From Candidatus Zixiibacteriota bacterium (GTDB lineage: Bacteria > Zixibacteria > MSB-5A5 > GN15 > FEB-12): DNA of 12,762 nt. The stretch is taken from assembly GCA_018816665.1 (NCBI GenBank), contig JAHIVM010000290.1:1-12762 (forward strand), read 5' to 3'. A model generated the notes under the pieces. It made no database searches. It saw only the letters and a list, made by a program, of their open reading frames with translations, and was not told the origin of the DNA. Each line of letters starts with the position of its first letter. Positions within the stretch are counted from its first letter, which is position 1. Below are positions 1-7,522 of the stretch, piece by piece. The position numbers were made by a program, and so were the translations under genes.

Positions 1-193
1 AGCAGCCTTTGATTCGTATCGACACTACCGCCGCTCCCTGGATCGAAGACAGCAACACACGACGTAAGGAGTTACCCAGCGTAACGCCATACCCTCTTTC
101 CAAGGGCTCGATAATAAAGCGCGAATAATTGTCCGTCGCCGAAGACTGGTCGTTGACGACTTCCTTCGGCATGGTCAAAGGCTTCCATTTCAT
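1..193 (-). CDS. rpoA: RNA polymerase alpha subunit, N-terminal fragment (cut by window edge)
   Basis: This is the 5' end of the alpha subunit, which dimerises to nucleate assembly of core RNA polymerase (beta and beta' bind the alpha N-terminal domain). Reading the minus strand from ATG at 191-193 gives 64 residues beginning MKWKPLTMPKEV. They include the hallmark stretch GYGVTLGNSLRRVLLSS at about residues 34-50, the conserved alpha-NTD dimerisation and assembly segment. The frame is open to the window edge, so the rest of the NTD and the C-terminal promoter-binding domain lie outside. A GGAGG at 205-209 is 11 bases from the ATG, slightly long but acceptable. It follows rpsD by 30 bases, as in the alpha operon of most bacteria; rplQ would be expected next, outside the window. 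Identification is secure from sequence and context. Confidence 0.95.
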   Translation of the reverse strand, partial: MKWKPLTMPKEVVNDQSSATDNYSRFIIEPLERGYGVTLGNSLRRVLLSSIQGAAVVSIRIKGC

Positions 194-223
194 AATATAA
201 ATGACCTCCAGGCGGATAATCCG

Positions 224-850
224 TTATTTGGAGTACAACTCAACAATGAGCTGTTCGTTGGCGGTCATGGGGATATCCTCGCGTTTCGGGATCTCCACCA
301 GTTCCCCCTCCAAAGACGCCTTGTTTAATCTCAGCCATGAGATATCATCGCCACGCCCCATCTTGAGCGCACCGTGGATTATATCCAGATTCTTGGACTT
401 GTCCTTCACCTTGATCACCTGACCGGGTCTCACCTGGTATGAGGGGATGTCGGTGATGCGACCGTCAATCATGATGTGACGGTGCCGTACGATCTGTCGG
501 GCGGCTTTACGCGACGGTGCGAAGCCGAGTCGGTACACCAGATTATCCAGGCGAACCTCGAGCATCTGCATGAGGTTGTCACCTGTAATGCCCACCTTTT
601 GGTCGGCTTTCTTGAAGTAGTTGCGGAACTGACTTTCAAGAACGCCATAGGTGCGGCGGACCTTTTGTTTCTCACGCAACTGCAGACCGTAGGCCGAGAC
701 CTTCCGACGGAAGTTCTGGCCGTGCTGACCGGGCGCGTACTGACGTCGTTCTATGGCGCACTTGTCGCTCATACAACGCGAGCCCTTCAAAAAGAGCTTT
801 TCGCCTTCCCGACGGCAGAGTTTGCAGTTTGCCTGTGTATAACGAGCCAT
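224..850 (-). CDS. rpsD: 30S ribosomal protein S4 (zinc-binding form)
   Basis: S4 is a primary 16S rRNA binder that starts assembly of the 30S body and sits at the mRNA entry region, where it affects decoding fidelity. The product is 208 residues, the usual length. The N-terminus has Cys9-X2-Cys12 and Cys26-X4-Cys31, a complete zinc-binding set of the kind known from Thermus S4. The S4 RNA-binding domain follows at about residues 97-160 (MLEVRLDNLVYRLGFAPSR is its diagnostic start). I take ATG at 848-850 as the start, because AGGAG at 856-860 is 5 bases away; an in-frame TTG just upstream would be too close to it. In E. coli S4 represses the alpha operon through a pseudoknot in the rpsM leader. 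I see no room for such an element here. The gene follows rpsK by 46 bases. Confidence 0.98.
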   Translation of the reverse strand: MARYTQANCKLCRREGEKLFLKGSRCMSDKCAIERRQYAPGQHGQNFRRKVSAYGLQLREKQKVRRTYGVLESQFRNYFKKADQKVGITGDNLMQMLEVRLDNLVYRLGFAPSRKAARQIVRHRHIMIDGRITDIPSYQVRPGQVIKVKDKSKNLDIIHGALKMGRGDDISWLRLNKASLEGELVEIPKREDIPMTANEQLIVELYSK

Positions 851-896
851 CAACTCTCCTACTATAAACTAAGCACAACTTCTTTCGTACACTACA

Positions 897-1289
897 TCAC
901 ACGCGGCGGCGTTTGGGCGGACGGCAGCCGTTGTGCGGTATCGGGGTCACATCTTTAATGACCGTAATCTCAAGACCGGCGGCGGACAGCGATCGAATCG
1001 CCGCTTCACGACCGGAACCGGGGCCCTTCACCCAGACTTCAACCTTGCGAAGTCCGAGGTCCATGGCTTCCTTGGCGGCGTTACTGGCTGCCAGCTGGGC
1101 AGCAAACGGCGTCGACTTCTTCGATCCCTTGAACCCTACCTTGCCGGCGGAACCCCAGGAAATGGTCTTCCCGGCCGTATCGGCGATGGTAATGATCGTG
1201 TTGTTGAAGGTCGACTTGACATGGACCACACCGTGTGCGTCAACCCGCCCGGCCTTCTTTTTAGTTCTTTTCTTCTTTGGATCTGCCAC
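897..1289 (-). CDS. rpsK: 30S ribosomal protein S11
   Basis: S11 binds the 16S platform and helps shape the E site, where it contacts S7 and mRNA. The 130 residues match the family length. A basic N-terminus (PKKKRTKKKAGRV) leads into the conserved block NNTIITIADTAGKTISW, then GFKGSKKSTPFAAQ, and the conserved C-terminus ends in NGCRPPKRRRV. The start codon is GTG (1287-1289), with AAGG at 1297-1300, 7 bases upstream; no better ATG exists. The neighbours are rpsM (24 bases upstream) and rpsD, the normal alpha-operon order. Nothing is missing or truncated. Confidence 0.98.
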   Translation of the reverse strand: MADPKKKRTKKKAGRVDAHGVVHVKSTFNNTIITIADTAGKTISWGSAGKVGFKGSKKSTPFAAQLAASNAAKEAMDLGLRKVEVWVKGPGSGREAAIRSLSAAGLEITVIKDVTPIPHNGCRPPKRRRV

Positions 1290-1313
1290 TTCAAAACCTT
1301 TGTGTCAAACTGT

Positions 1314-1700
1314 CTACTTGGCGCCCGGCGGCTTCTTCTTCAATCCACCTACCGCACGGCGCGGTCCCTTACGAGAACGAGCGTTTGTCTTGGTGCGTTG
1401 TCCCCGCACCGGCAAACCCCTGCGATGCCGAAGCCCGCGGTAACTGCCGATATCGATCAGTCGCTTGATGTTCATGGAGATCTCTCCACGAAGGTTACCT
1501 TCTACGGTGTAGTCATTTTCGATGACCGCACGCAGTTTGGCGACTTCCTCTTCCGTCAGCTTGTTTACCCGGGTGTCCGGACTTACACCGGTCTTCTTGA
1601 GAATCTGGCTGGAGATGTGCGGACCGATACCAAAAATGTACCGCAATCCGATCTCTACCCGTTTATCCTTCGGAAGATCTACACCAGCTATTCGAGCCAA
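1314..1700 (-). CDS. rpsM: 30S ribosomal protein S13
   Basis: S13 lies in the 30S head and forms intersubunit bridges with L5 and 23S rRNA; its C-terminal tail touches P-site tRNA. The 128 residues begin ARIAGVDLPKDKRVEIGL. A helix-hairpin-helix-type segment is followed by the family signature GLPVRGQRTKTNARSRKGP near residues 95-113 and a basic tail ending in KKKPPGAK. The start is TTG (1698-1700), well supported by GAGGAG at 1708-1713, 7 bases away, and by the fact that the protein begins exactly where the family does. It opens the alpha-operon part of the block, 37 bases after rpmJ. That gap is too short for the long S4-binding leader known from E. coli. Confidence 0.98.
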   Translation of the reverse strand: MARIAGVDLPKDKRVEIGLRYIFGIGPHISSQILKKTGVSPDTRVNKLTEEEVAKLRAVIENDYTVEGNLRGEISMNIKRLIDIGSYRGLRHRRGLPVRGQRTKTNARSRKGPRRAVGGLKKKPPGAK

Positions 1701-1707
1701 TTCGTCA

Positions 1708-1713
1708 CTCCTC
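1708..1713 (-). promoter_or_regulatory. Ribosome binding site deciding the TTG start of rpsM
   Basis: GAGGAG on the minus strand, 7 bases upstream of the TTG at 1698-1700. The strength and spacing of this Shine-Dalgarno sequence, plus the match of the resulting N-terminus to the S13 family, fix TTG as the start codon. Confidence 0.85.
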
Positions 1714-1737
1714 TATCGTGAAACAACTACGTATTTC

Positions 1738-1854
1738 TTAACCCTGACGTTGCTTGTGATTCGGGTTCTTTTTGCAGATAACCCGAAGTATGCCCCTGCG
1801 CTTCACTATCTTGCAGTGCTCGCAACGTTTCCTGATAGATGACTTTACTTTCAT
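1738..1854 (-). CDS. rpmJ: 50S ribosomal protein L36 (zinc-binding form)
   Basis: This small gene is read directly from the sequence: ATG at 1852-1854 and TAA at 1738-1740 give 38 residues, MKVKSSIRKRCEHCK and onward to NPNHKQRQG. L36 is a small zinc-ribbon protein that binds 23S rRNA near domain V/VI in late 50S assembly. The ligand set Cys11-X2-Cys14, Cys27 and His33 is complete, so this is the zinc-containing (C+) form rather than the zinc-free paralog induced under zinc starvation. It lies between infA (28 bases) and rpsM (37 bases), the standard position. The upstream region is only weakly Shine-Dalgarno-like (GGCGG), but length, sequence and position leave little doubt. Confidence 0.97.
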   Translation of the reverse strand: MKVKSSIRKRCEHCKIVKRRGILRVICKKNPNHKQRQG

Positions 1855-1882
1855 ATCTACCGCCGCAATTCAAAGGTTGTGT

Positions 1883-2101
<219 letters not shown>

Positions 2102-2109
2102 ATCTTCCT

Positions 2110-2856
2110 TCAGGCTAACGACAAAATATCAGGACCGTCATCCGTAATGGCGACCTGATGTTCAAAATGTGCCGACGGGCTGCCATCAGCCGAAACGACG
2201 GTCCAACCGTCCGGCAGTGTTTTCACTTCGTAGGTACCCATGTTGATCATCGGTTCAATACAGATGACCATACCGGTCTTCAGAACCGGCCCCTCTTGAA
2301 CAGAACCGAAGTTGGGTACCTGGGGTTCCTCGTGCATACTGCGGCCGATCCCATGACCGACCAACTGCCGTACGACACCGTACCCCTGGCTTTCCGCCAC
2401 TTCCTGGACGGCTGCCGAAATCTCACCTAATTTATTGCCATTTCGAGCTTTGTCAATACCTGCCTCGAGCGATTTGCGAGTATATTCGAGCAAACGTCGC
2501 TTTTCTTCGCTAACCTCTCCAACGGCAAAGGTCCGAGCTGAATCACCGTAATAGTCATCAACCACCGTACCAACATCAACTGAAACGATCTCTCCCTCGC
2601 GGATTTCGCGCTTCCCGGGAATTCCATGCACCACCTCGTCATCAATGGAGATGCAGGCGGAGGCCGGAAAGCCCTGATAGCCCTTAAATCCCGGGATTGC
2701 GCCCTGGGACCGGATGAAACTCTCAATGAGTTCATCCAGCTTGCCGGTGGTCATGCCGGGACGAAGCTCGGCCTCGACCATATCCAGCGTCTGGGCCACC
2801 ACGCGGGCGGCGCGGCGGAGGGTTTCTATCTCAGTTTTGCTCTTCAACAATATCAC
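2110..2856 (-). CDS. map: Methionine aminopeptidase, type I
   Basis: Map removes the initiator Met from nascent proteins once the formyl group is gone, acting near the ribosomal tunnel exit. The 248 residues form one pita-bread fold without an N-terminal extension (type Ia). All five dinuclear metal ligands are present: Asp94 (SVDVG), Asp105 (GDSARTF), His168 (GHGIG), Glu201 (IEPM) and Glu232 (FEHQV). The active-site histidines His77 (VVHGIPG) and His175 are also present. The start appears to be GTG at 2854-2856; the upstream Shine-Dalgarno is weak (AGAGA), so translation may depend on coupling to adk, 16 bases upstream. Position after adk and before infA is conserved in many phyla. Confidence 0.97.
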   Translation of the reverse strand: MILLKSKTEIETLRRAARVVAQTLDMVEAELRPGMTTGKLDELIESFIRSQGAIPGFKGYQGFPASACISIDDEVVHGIPGKREIREGEIVSVDVGTVVDDYYGDSARTFAVGEVSEEKRRLLEYTRKSLEAGIDKARNGNKLGEISAAVQEVAESQGYGVVRQLVGHGIGRSMHEEPQVPNFGSVQEGPVLKTGMVICIEPMINMGTYEVKTLPDGWTVVSADGSPSAHFEHQVAITDDGPDILSLA

Positions 2857-2872
2857 GTAGTCGTCGATTTCT

Positions 2873-3433
2873 CTATTTCGCGACCTTCAGCAGGGCCTCG
2901 AACACGTTTTCCGGCGTATCTTCACCCTTCACCTCGGTGAGGATGGACTGACCGCGGTAGAACTGCTCGATTGGAGCGGTCTGCTTTTTGTAGATTTCAA
3001 TGCGATTTTTGATCACCTCGGCGTTGTCATCGGCCCGGCCTTCAATCTCAGCACGGCCCAGCAGGCGTTTGGTAACTTCTGCATCGCCAACGTGCAACAG
3101 CACGGCTTTGTCCAGCTTGATTTTGTATTTCTCAAACATGATGTCCAGGCTTTCAGCCTGCGGAATCGTCCTCGGGAAGCCGTCCAGAATAAACCCGTTC
3201 TTCAGAGCGCCGGCACTGACCAGTTCCTCGATCATGCCGATGATGAGTTCGTCCGGGACCAGCTCACCGGCCTGCATGAAGCCGTCGGCCTTCCTGCCCA
3301 GCTCCGTGCCGTCCTTCACCGCTTTGCGGAGGACATCGCCGGTTGACAGATGAACGTATCCGAGCTTTTCGGCCAGTTTTTTGGCCTGCGTACCTTTGCC
3401 CGATCCTGGCGGGCCGAGAAATACCAAATTCAT
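2873..3433 (-). CDS. adk: Adenylate kinase, short-LID form
   Basis: Adk interconverts ATP + AMP and 2 ADP in the cytoplasm, through a P-loop kinase fold. With the start chosen here the product is 186 residues. The P-loop is GPPGSGKGT (7-15), the AMP-binding region STGDVLR (30-36), and DGFPRT lies at 84-89; Arg123, Arg133 and Arg144 are probably the phosphate-binding arginines. The LID is short (about 125-137) and has no Cys4 zinc site, so this is the short type. I chose ATG 3431-3433 because the family starts at MNLVFLGPPG and GGAGG lies at 3444-3448, 10 bases upstream. A longer 202-residue reading would overlap secY by 47 bases with no conserved sequence. Only one base separates the secY stop from this ATG, so coupled translation is likely. 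Confidence 0.97.
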   Translation of the reverse strand: MNLVFLGPPGSGKGTQAKKLAEKLGYVHLSTGDVLRKAVKDGTELGRKADGFMQAGELVPDELIIGMIEELVSAGALKNGFILDGFPRTIPQAESLDIMFEKYKIKLDKAVLLHVGDAEVTKRLLGRAEIEGRADDNAEVIKNRIEIYKKQTAPIEQFYRGQSILTEVKGEDTPENVFEALLKVAK

Positions 3434-3434
3434 G

Positions 3435-4742
3435 CTACATTGACCTCCCACGGATCTTTCCTCGTTTGAGGAAGCCGTCATAGTGTCTCATCACCAGGTG
3501 CGACTCAATCTGCTGCAGCGTATCCAACGCCACACCAACAACAATCAGCAAACCGGTGCCACCGAAGAAGAAGTTGACATCAAACTGGGCAATCAGCACC
3601 CACGGCAGGATGGCGATGGCGGCAAAAAAGATGGCACCCGGCAGCGTGATGCGTGTCAGCACCCGTTCCACGTATTGAGCGGTATTTTTACCCGGACGAA
3701 TCCCGGGAATGTAGCCCCCGTTCTTGCGCATATTGTCCGCGATTTCCATCGGATTAAACACAATCGCGGTGTAGAAAAACGCGAAGAACACAATAATCGC
3801 ACCATAAATAATGCTGTACCAGAAGCTACCCGGCGACAGCGTATACGCGACCAGGTTCTTGAGCCATTCCACATTCGGGAACAACTGGGCCACGGTCGAC
3901 GGCAGGAACATGATGGACTGGGCGAAAATGATCGGGATAACACCGGCCGAGTTCACCGACAAAGGCAGGTGTGTCTGGGCGCCGCCAAACACACGGCGAC
4001 CAACCACCTTGCGGGGATACTGCACCGGGATCTTGCGCTGCGCGCGCGTGATCAGGATAATCGACGCTACCACGCCGAGCATCATGGCTATAATAATCGC
4101 CTCGAGCCAGATCGGGCGAAGCCCGTTCCAGAGCTGCGTGATTTCAAAATAGACGGCATCCGGGAAGCGGGCAATAATACCGATGAAGATGATCAACGAA
4201 ATACCGTTGCCGATACCGCGCTCGGTGATCTGCTCACCCAGCCACATAATGAAGATGGTCCCGCAGGTAAAAGTCAGGATGGTCAGCATAATGAACCATC
4301 CGGTATCCATATGCACCGCCTTGATACCATTGTATTCAATGGTAGTCAGGAAACCGGCCGTTCCCCAGGCCTGCAAACCGGCGATAAGCACGGTCAGGTA
4401 CCGGGTGTACTGGGTGATCTTCCGACGGCCTTCCTCGCCCTCGCGCTGCAGGCGCTGCAGGTACGGCACCACGGCACCGAGGAGCTGCAACATAATCGAT
4501 GCCGAGATGTACGGCATGATACCCATCGCAAAGATGGTCGCTTTGGCGAACGCACCGCCGGCGAACAGATCAAGCAGGCCGAAGATCGACTGCTGCGAGA
4601 GCGCGGCGGCGATCACCGAGCCGTCAACACCGGGCGTGGGGATATGACCGCCAATCCGGTAAATGACAAACAGCCCCAGAGTGAACAAGATACGTTTTCG
4701 TAGTTCTTCTACCTTGAAGATCGAGACTATCTTATCTATCAC
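3435..4742 (-). CDS. secY: Preprotein translocase channel subunit SecY
   Basis: SecY forms the inner-membrane channel of the Sec translocon, through which SecA pushes secreted proteins and ribosomes insert membrane proteins. The 435 residues carry ten hydrophobic segments, roughly at 17-35, 67-92, 114-134, 148-170, 178-195, 211-233, 266-284, 306-329, 366-386 and 391-407. The basic cytosolic loop around 234-250 (RAQRKIPVQYPRK) is followed by GGAQTHLPLSVNSAGVIP, and PGIRPGKNT carries Arg349, the counterpart of the SecA-contacting Arg357 of E. coli. Translation begins at GTG (4740-4742), which overlaps the rplO stop as GTGA, a four-base overlap typical of tight coupling. It is the last gene of the spc part, ahead of adk. 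Confidence 0.98.
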   Translation of the reverse strand: MIDKIVSIFKVEELRKRILFTLGLFVIYRIGGHIPTPGVDGSVIAAALSQQSIFGLLDLFAGGAFAKATIFAMGIMPYISASIMLQLLGAVVPYLQRLQREGEEGRRKITQYTRYLTVLIAGLQAWGTAGFLTTIEYNGIKAVHMDTGWFIMLTILTFTCGTIFIMWLGEQITERGIGNGISLIIFIGIIARFPDAVYFEITQLWNGLRPIWLEAIIIAMMLGVVASIILITRAQRKIPVQYPRKVVGRRVFGGAQTHLPLSVNSAGVIPIIFAQSIMFLPSTVAQLFPNVEWLKNLVAYTLSPGSFWYSIIYGAIIVFFAFFYTAIVFNPMEIADNMRKNGGYIPGIRPGKNTAQYVERVLTRITLPGAIFFAAIAILPWVLIAQFDVNFFFGGTGLLIVVGVALDTLQQIESHLVMRHYDGFLKRGKIRGRSM

Positions 4743-5182
4743 TTGACCACCTCGGCTTTTCCTCCCGCGGCCTCGATTTTGGCGGCAGCCGACTTTGAGA
4801 ACGCGGCAGCTTTGACGCTGTAGGCTTTCTCAACGTTGCCGTTACCGAGAATCTTAACCGGCTGAGAGGCGTTCCTGATCAAACCTGCTTCCTGCAGTGT
4901 TTCGGGAGAGACCTCACCCGCCTCGACACGGGCCAGGTCGACCAGGTTCACGATTTGGTATTCCTTTTTGAACTTATTAAAAAAGCCGAACTTCGGCAGC
5001 TGGCGATACAGCGGCATCTGTCCGCCCTCGAATCCGGCCGGACGGTTCCCCCCGCCACTGCGCGAACCCTGTCCCTTGTGACCGCGCCCGGACGTTTTGC
5101 CCAGACCGCTGCCGGGACCGCGTCCCACGCGCTTGCGAGTTTTTTTCGAGCCTGCTGCAGGCTTTAGATTATGCAGATCCAT
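4739..5182 (-). CDS. rplO: 50S ribosomal protein L15
   Basis: L15 binds 23S rRNA in the 50S core and takes part in later assembly steps. The 147 residues are the usual length. The extended Gly/Arg/Lys-rich N-terminus contains KKTRKRVGRGPGSGLGKT and KGQGSRSGGGNRPAGFEGG, which threads into rRNA. The globular C-terminal domain ends in the family pattern, with KAAAFSKSAAAKIEAAGG near the end. ATG at 5180-5182 has GAGG at 5191-5194, 8 bases upstream. The final TGA overlaps the secY GTG. The order rpmD-rplO-secY is the classical spc layout. Confidence 0.98.
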   Translation of the reverse strand: MDLHNLKPAAGSKKTRKRVGRGPGSGLGKTSGRGHKGQGSRSGGGNRPAGFEGGQMPLYRQLPKFGFFNKFKKEYQIVNLVDLARVEAGEVSPETLQEAGLIRNASQPVKILGNGNVEKAYSVKAAAFSKSAAAKIEAAGGKAEVVK

Positions 5183-5215
5183 TTTTGACGCCTCAGTTTC
5201 AATCGTCTACTTTGC

Positions 5216-5398
5216 TCAGTCAATCTCTTCAACTTCGACCAGGTGGATGACCGCCCTGATCATGCCGCGAATCTGCGGCGTGTCGTTGTGAACCACCGAC
5301 CGGCGAATTCTGCCGAGTCCCAGCGCCGCGATCGTGCGTTTCTGGGGCTCCTTCCGATCGATCGTACTACGAACCTGAGTAACTTTCAGTCTGGCCAT
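5216..5398 (-). CDS. rpmD: 50S ribosomal protein L30
   Basis: L30 is a small 23S rRNA-binding protein of the 50S subunit. The 60 residues match the bacterial length and contain the core KVTQVRSTIDRKEPQKRTI followed by GLGRIRRSVVHNDTPQIRG, the diagnostic family block. ATG at 5396-5398 has GGGAG at 5409-5413, 10 bases upstream. Its presence is informative, because CPR bacteria and some other reduced lineages lack rpmD. It sits between rpsE (21 bases) and rplO (33 bases). Confidence 0.97.
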   Translation of the reverse strand: MARLKVTQVRSTIDRKEPQKRTIAALGLGRIRRSVVHNDTPQIRGMIRAVIHLVEVEEID

Positions 5399-5419
5399 TC
5401 TACTCTAACTCCCAGCCGA

Positions 5420-5905
5420 TCAGGCACCTTCGCGGAAATTCAGTTCCTGCTCGCGGGTGCGGAGATCCAGCAGTCCGTTGATTGTTGCCTTAACGACATT
5501 GGTTGTGTTGCGGCTGCCCAGCACCTTGGCCAGGATATCCTGCACGCCCAGCGTCTCGAGAATCACGCGCACCGCACCACCGGCAATCACACCGGTACCG
5601 GGTGACGCCGGACGCATCACAACTGTCGTTGCTCCGAACCGGCCATCGATACGATGGGGAATCGTGCCCTTGTCGGTAAGATTGATTTCCACCATCGCCT
5701 TGCGGGCGGCATCGGCGCCCTTGCGGATGGCATCAGCCACTTCACGGCCCTTGCCGAGACCAACGCCAACCTTACCGCGCTTGTCACCCACCGTCACCAT
5801 GGAAGTGAAACTGAACCGACGTCCACCTTTCACCACTTTGGCCACCCGGTTGACCGCGATTACTTTCTCTTCGAATTCGAAGGATTCTTGTTCGTACCTA
5901 GCCAA
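5420..5905 (-). CDS. rpsE: 30S ribosomal protein S5
   Basis: S5 lies at the back of the 30S near the mRNA entry channel, next to S4, and influences decoding accuracy and mRNA unwinding. The 161 residues show the double-stranded-RNA-like N-terminal domain (VIAVNRVAKVVKGGRRFSF and VGVGLGKGREVADAIRKG) and the C-terminal domain with MRPASPGTGVIAGGAVR. The start is TTG at 5903-5905, with GAGG at 5912-5915, 6 bases away. The next in-frame ATG is far inside the conserved domain, so TTG is the only sensible start. It is flanked by rplR and rpmD in normal order. Confidence 0.97.
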   Translation of the reverse strand: MARYEQESFEFEEKVIAVNRVAKVVKGGRRFSFTSMVTVGDKRGKVGVGLGKGREVADAIRKGADAARKAMVEINLTDKGTIPHRIDGRFGATTVVMRPASPGTGVIAGGAVRVILETLGVQDILAKVLGSRNTTNVVKATINGLLDLRTREQELNFREGA

Positions 5906-5939
5906 TCCTAACCTCGTTTATGTCCAAAAACCACAATTT

Positions 5940-6314
5940 TCAAAACTTCAATCCGCCTTCGCGGGCACCATCGGCAACCGCCTTGACACGACCGTGGTAC
6001 ACGTGATGGTTGCGGTCGAACACAACCTGCTCAATGCCCTTGGCCCTGGCCAGTTCAGCGACCTTCAACCCGAGTTTCTTGGCTGCGATCGTTTTGTTAT
6101 CACCCTCTGCAAGAGCGTCCTTCATGGCCTGCGAGTTGGATGCCAGTCCAACCAGAGTAACCCGATTGACGTCGTCGATAACCTGCACGATAACATTGTT
6201 CAACGACCTGCAGACGGTCAGACGGGGACGTCCCGCAGTCCCGGCAACCTTGCCGCGAACGCGCCGACGACGCCGGTCTGCCATTCGGTTCTTAATTACG
6301 TTTTTGTCCGCCAT
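5940..6314 (-). CDS. rplR: 50S ribosomal protein L18
   Basis: L18 binds 5S rRNA together with L5 and L25 and anchors it in the central protuberance. The 124 residues begin with a highly basic stretch, MADRRRRRVRGKVAGTAGRP, followed by RLTVCRSLNNVIVQVIDD and the C-terminal signature around VVFDRNHHVYHGRVKAVADG and REGGLKF. These are all normal for the family. The start is ATG at 6312-6314 with only a weak GAGA upstream. It follows rplF by 23 bases. Confidence 0.97.
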   Translation of the reverse strand: MADKNVIKNRMADRRRRRVRGKVAGTAGRPRLTVCRSLNNVIVQVIDDVNRVTLVGLASNSQAMKDALAEGDNKTIAAKKLGLKVAELARAKGIEQVVFDRNHHVYHGRVKAVADGAREGGLKF

Positions 6315-6337
6315 GATCTCTTACACCAATCGTTCTA

Positions 6338-6877
6338 TTAACCTGCGGTCTTACCGGCCTTGGTCCGGACCTGCTCGTCCTCATAACGGACGCCCTTGCC
6401 CTTGTAAGGCTCGGGTTTGCGGAAGGACCGTACTTTGGCGGCAACCTGACCAACCAATTCCTTATCAATACTTTTGACAAGGATCTTACTCTCTTTGGGA
6501 AGCACCTCAAACGTCACACCGTCCGGCGGCGTGAACACGATGGGATGCGAGTATCCGAGAAACAACACCAGCGTTTTACCCCTCACCTCGGCGCGATAGC
6601 CGACACCAACCATCTTCAGCGTGATGACATATCCCTTGGATACGCCTTCAACCATGTTGGCAATAAGGGCACGGGTCAACCCGTGGAGGGCTCTGTGGCG
6701 TTTCTGATCGGACGGACGTGTGACCACCAGCTCGCGGCCCTCGATAGCCGCCGTCATATCCTGGTGGATAGTGCGCTCCAGAGAACCCAGGGGGCCGGTG
6801 ACAACGACATGGGGGCCGTTGATCTCGATCTTGGTCTTATCCGGTATTGCTACCGGGGCTTTACCTACACGCGACAT
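6338..6877 (-). CDS. rplF: 50S ribosomal protein L6
   Basis: L6 binds 23S rRNA beside the sarcin-ricin loop, close to the GTPase centre. The 179 residues form the usual two repeated domains, the first at about 1-80 and the second at about 83-170. The second contains the diagnostic PEPYKGKGVRYEDEQVRTK near the C-terminus. ATG at 6875-6877 has AGGA at 6887-6890, 9 bases upstream. Order and spacing after rpsH (17 bases) are standard. Confidence 0.98.
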   Translation of the reverse strand: MSRVGKAPVAIPDKTKIEINGPHVVVTGPLGSLERTIHQDMTAAIEGRELVVTRPSDQKRHRALHGLTRALIANMVEGVSKGYVITLKMVGVGYRAEVRGKTLVLFLGYSHPIVFTPPDGVTFEVLPKESKILVKSIDKELVGQVAAKVRSFRKPEPYKGKGVRYEDEQVRTKAGKTAG

Positions 6878-6894
6878 GACTTATAATCCTTTTC

Positions 6895-7296
6895 TTACCA
6901 GCACCTGACCATGATCTCGCCGCCAATGTTCTTGGTGGCCGCATCGAAGTTGGTCATCACGCCCAGTGAAGTCGAGAGAATAGAGATTCCACGGGAATTG
7001 TGAACGGACAGCCGCACTTCATCGGCACTGTAAAACTTGCGCAGGCCGGGTCGGGAAACTCGCTGCAATCCCTTGATGACCGGCTTGTCGCCCCGGGCGT
7101 AGCGCAGGTATACCCGCAAAATGCCCTGCTTGTTGTCCGGAATGTCAGCGGAATCGCGCACGAAGTTGTTTTCCATAAGAATGCGCACTATTTCCCGCTT
7201 AAGGTTTGACGCTGGGATACTCACGGCGGGCTTGCGAGCCTTTGAGCCGTTCCTGATCCTCGTCAGCATATCAGCGACCGGGTCGGTCATACTCAT
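6895..7296 (-). CDS. rpsH: 30S ribosomal protein S8
   Basis: S8 is a primary 16S rRNA binder (helix 21 region) needed for assembly of the central domain. In E. coli it also represses the spc operon. The 133 residues start MSMTDPVADMLTRIRNG, and the C-terminal RNA-binding part contains GISILSTSLGVMT and GGEIMVRCW. The usual NGLG just before ISILST reads NSRG here, a small variation. Of two nearby ATGs, the first (7294-7296) is chosen because AGGAG at 7306-7310 is 9 bases from it. It lies between rpsN and rplF. Confidence 0.98.
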   Translation of the reverse strand: MSMTDPVADMLTRIRNGSKARKPAVSIPASNLKREIVRILMENNFVRDSADIPDNKQGILRVYLRYARGDKPVIKGLQRVSRPGLRKFYSADEVRLSVHNSRGISILSTSLGVMTNFDAATKNIGGEIMVRCW

Positions 7297-7327
7297 TGAA
7301 TCAATCTCCTAACAGATTCTCTCTTGC

Positions 7328-7513
7328 TTACCAGCTTGCCTTTACCACGCCGGGCAGCTCGCCGGAAAGAGCCATTTCACGGAAACAGATGCGACAGATC
7401 CCAAACCGTCTCATAAACGCCCGAGGGCGACCGCAACGGCGGCAGCGGCTGTATGCACGGACCTGAAACTTCGGCGTCCGCTTCTGCTTTTCTACTAGAC
7501 ACTTCTTAGCCAT
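7328..7513 (-). CDS. rpsN: 30S ribosomal protein S14, zinc-binding type Z
   Basis: S14 sits in the 30S head near S3 and S10 and is needed for late assembly. The 61 residues are the short type Z form. It has a full zinc ribbon, Cys24-X2-Cys27 (CRRCGRP) and Cys40-X2-Cys43 (CRICFRE), and a C-terminus ending in GVVKASW. ATG at 7511-7513 has AGGAG at 7518-7522; this site overlaps the rplE stop codon, so the two genes are probably translated in a coupled way. Residue 5 is an extra Cys where the family usually has Ser or Ala, outside the ribbon. Confidence 0.98.
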   Translation of the reverse strand: MAKKCLVEKQKRTPKFQVRAYSRCRRCGRPRAFMRRFGICRICFREMALSGELPGVVKASW

Positions 7514-7517
7514 GGGA

Positions 7518-7522
7518 CTCCT
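7518..7522 (-). promoter_or_regulatory. rpsN ribosome binding site overlapping the rplE stop
   Basis: AGGAG on the minus strand shares its first two bases with the TAG stop of rplE (7521-7523) and ends 4 bases before the rpsN ATG. This is a compact termination-reinitiation arrangement. Confidence 0.75.

Noticed and set aside
933..1721. 262-codon plus-strand frame opposite rpsK and rpsM
   Set aside because: It is antisense to two conserved ribosomal protein genes, its sequence resembles no family, and it runs across the intergenic gap without a convincing start.
1701..1737. Search for an S4-binding pseudoknot leader before rpsM
   Set aside because: Only 37 bases separate rpmJ and rpsM, and no paired structure like the E. 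coli alpha-operon leader could be seen.
3434..3481. Longer adk start giving 202 residues and overlapping secY
   Set aside because: The extra 16 residues are not like any Adk N-terminus, and a GGAGG lies at proper distance from the ATG at 3431-3433.
3483..4703. 406-codon open frame on the plus strand opposite secY
   Set aside because: It is exactly antisense to secY, its product is rich in His, Gln, Asn and Arg with no recognisable domain, and the secY product on the other strand is unmistakable. It is a shadow frame.
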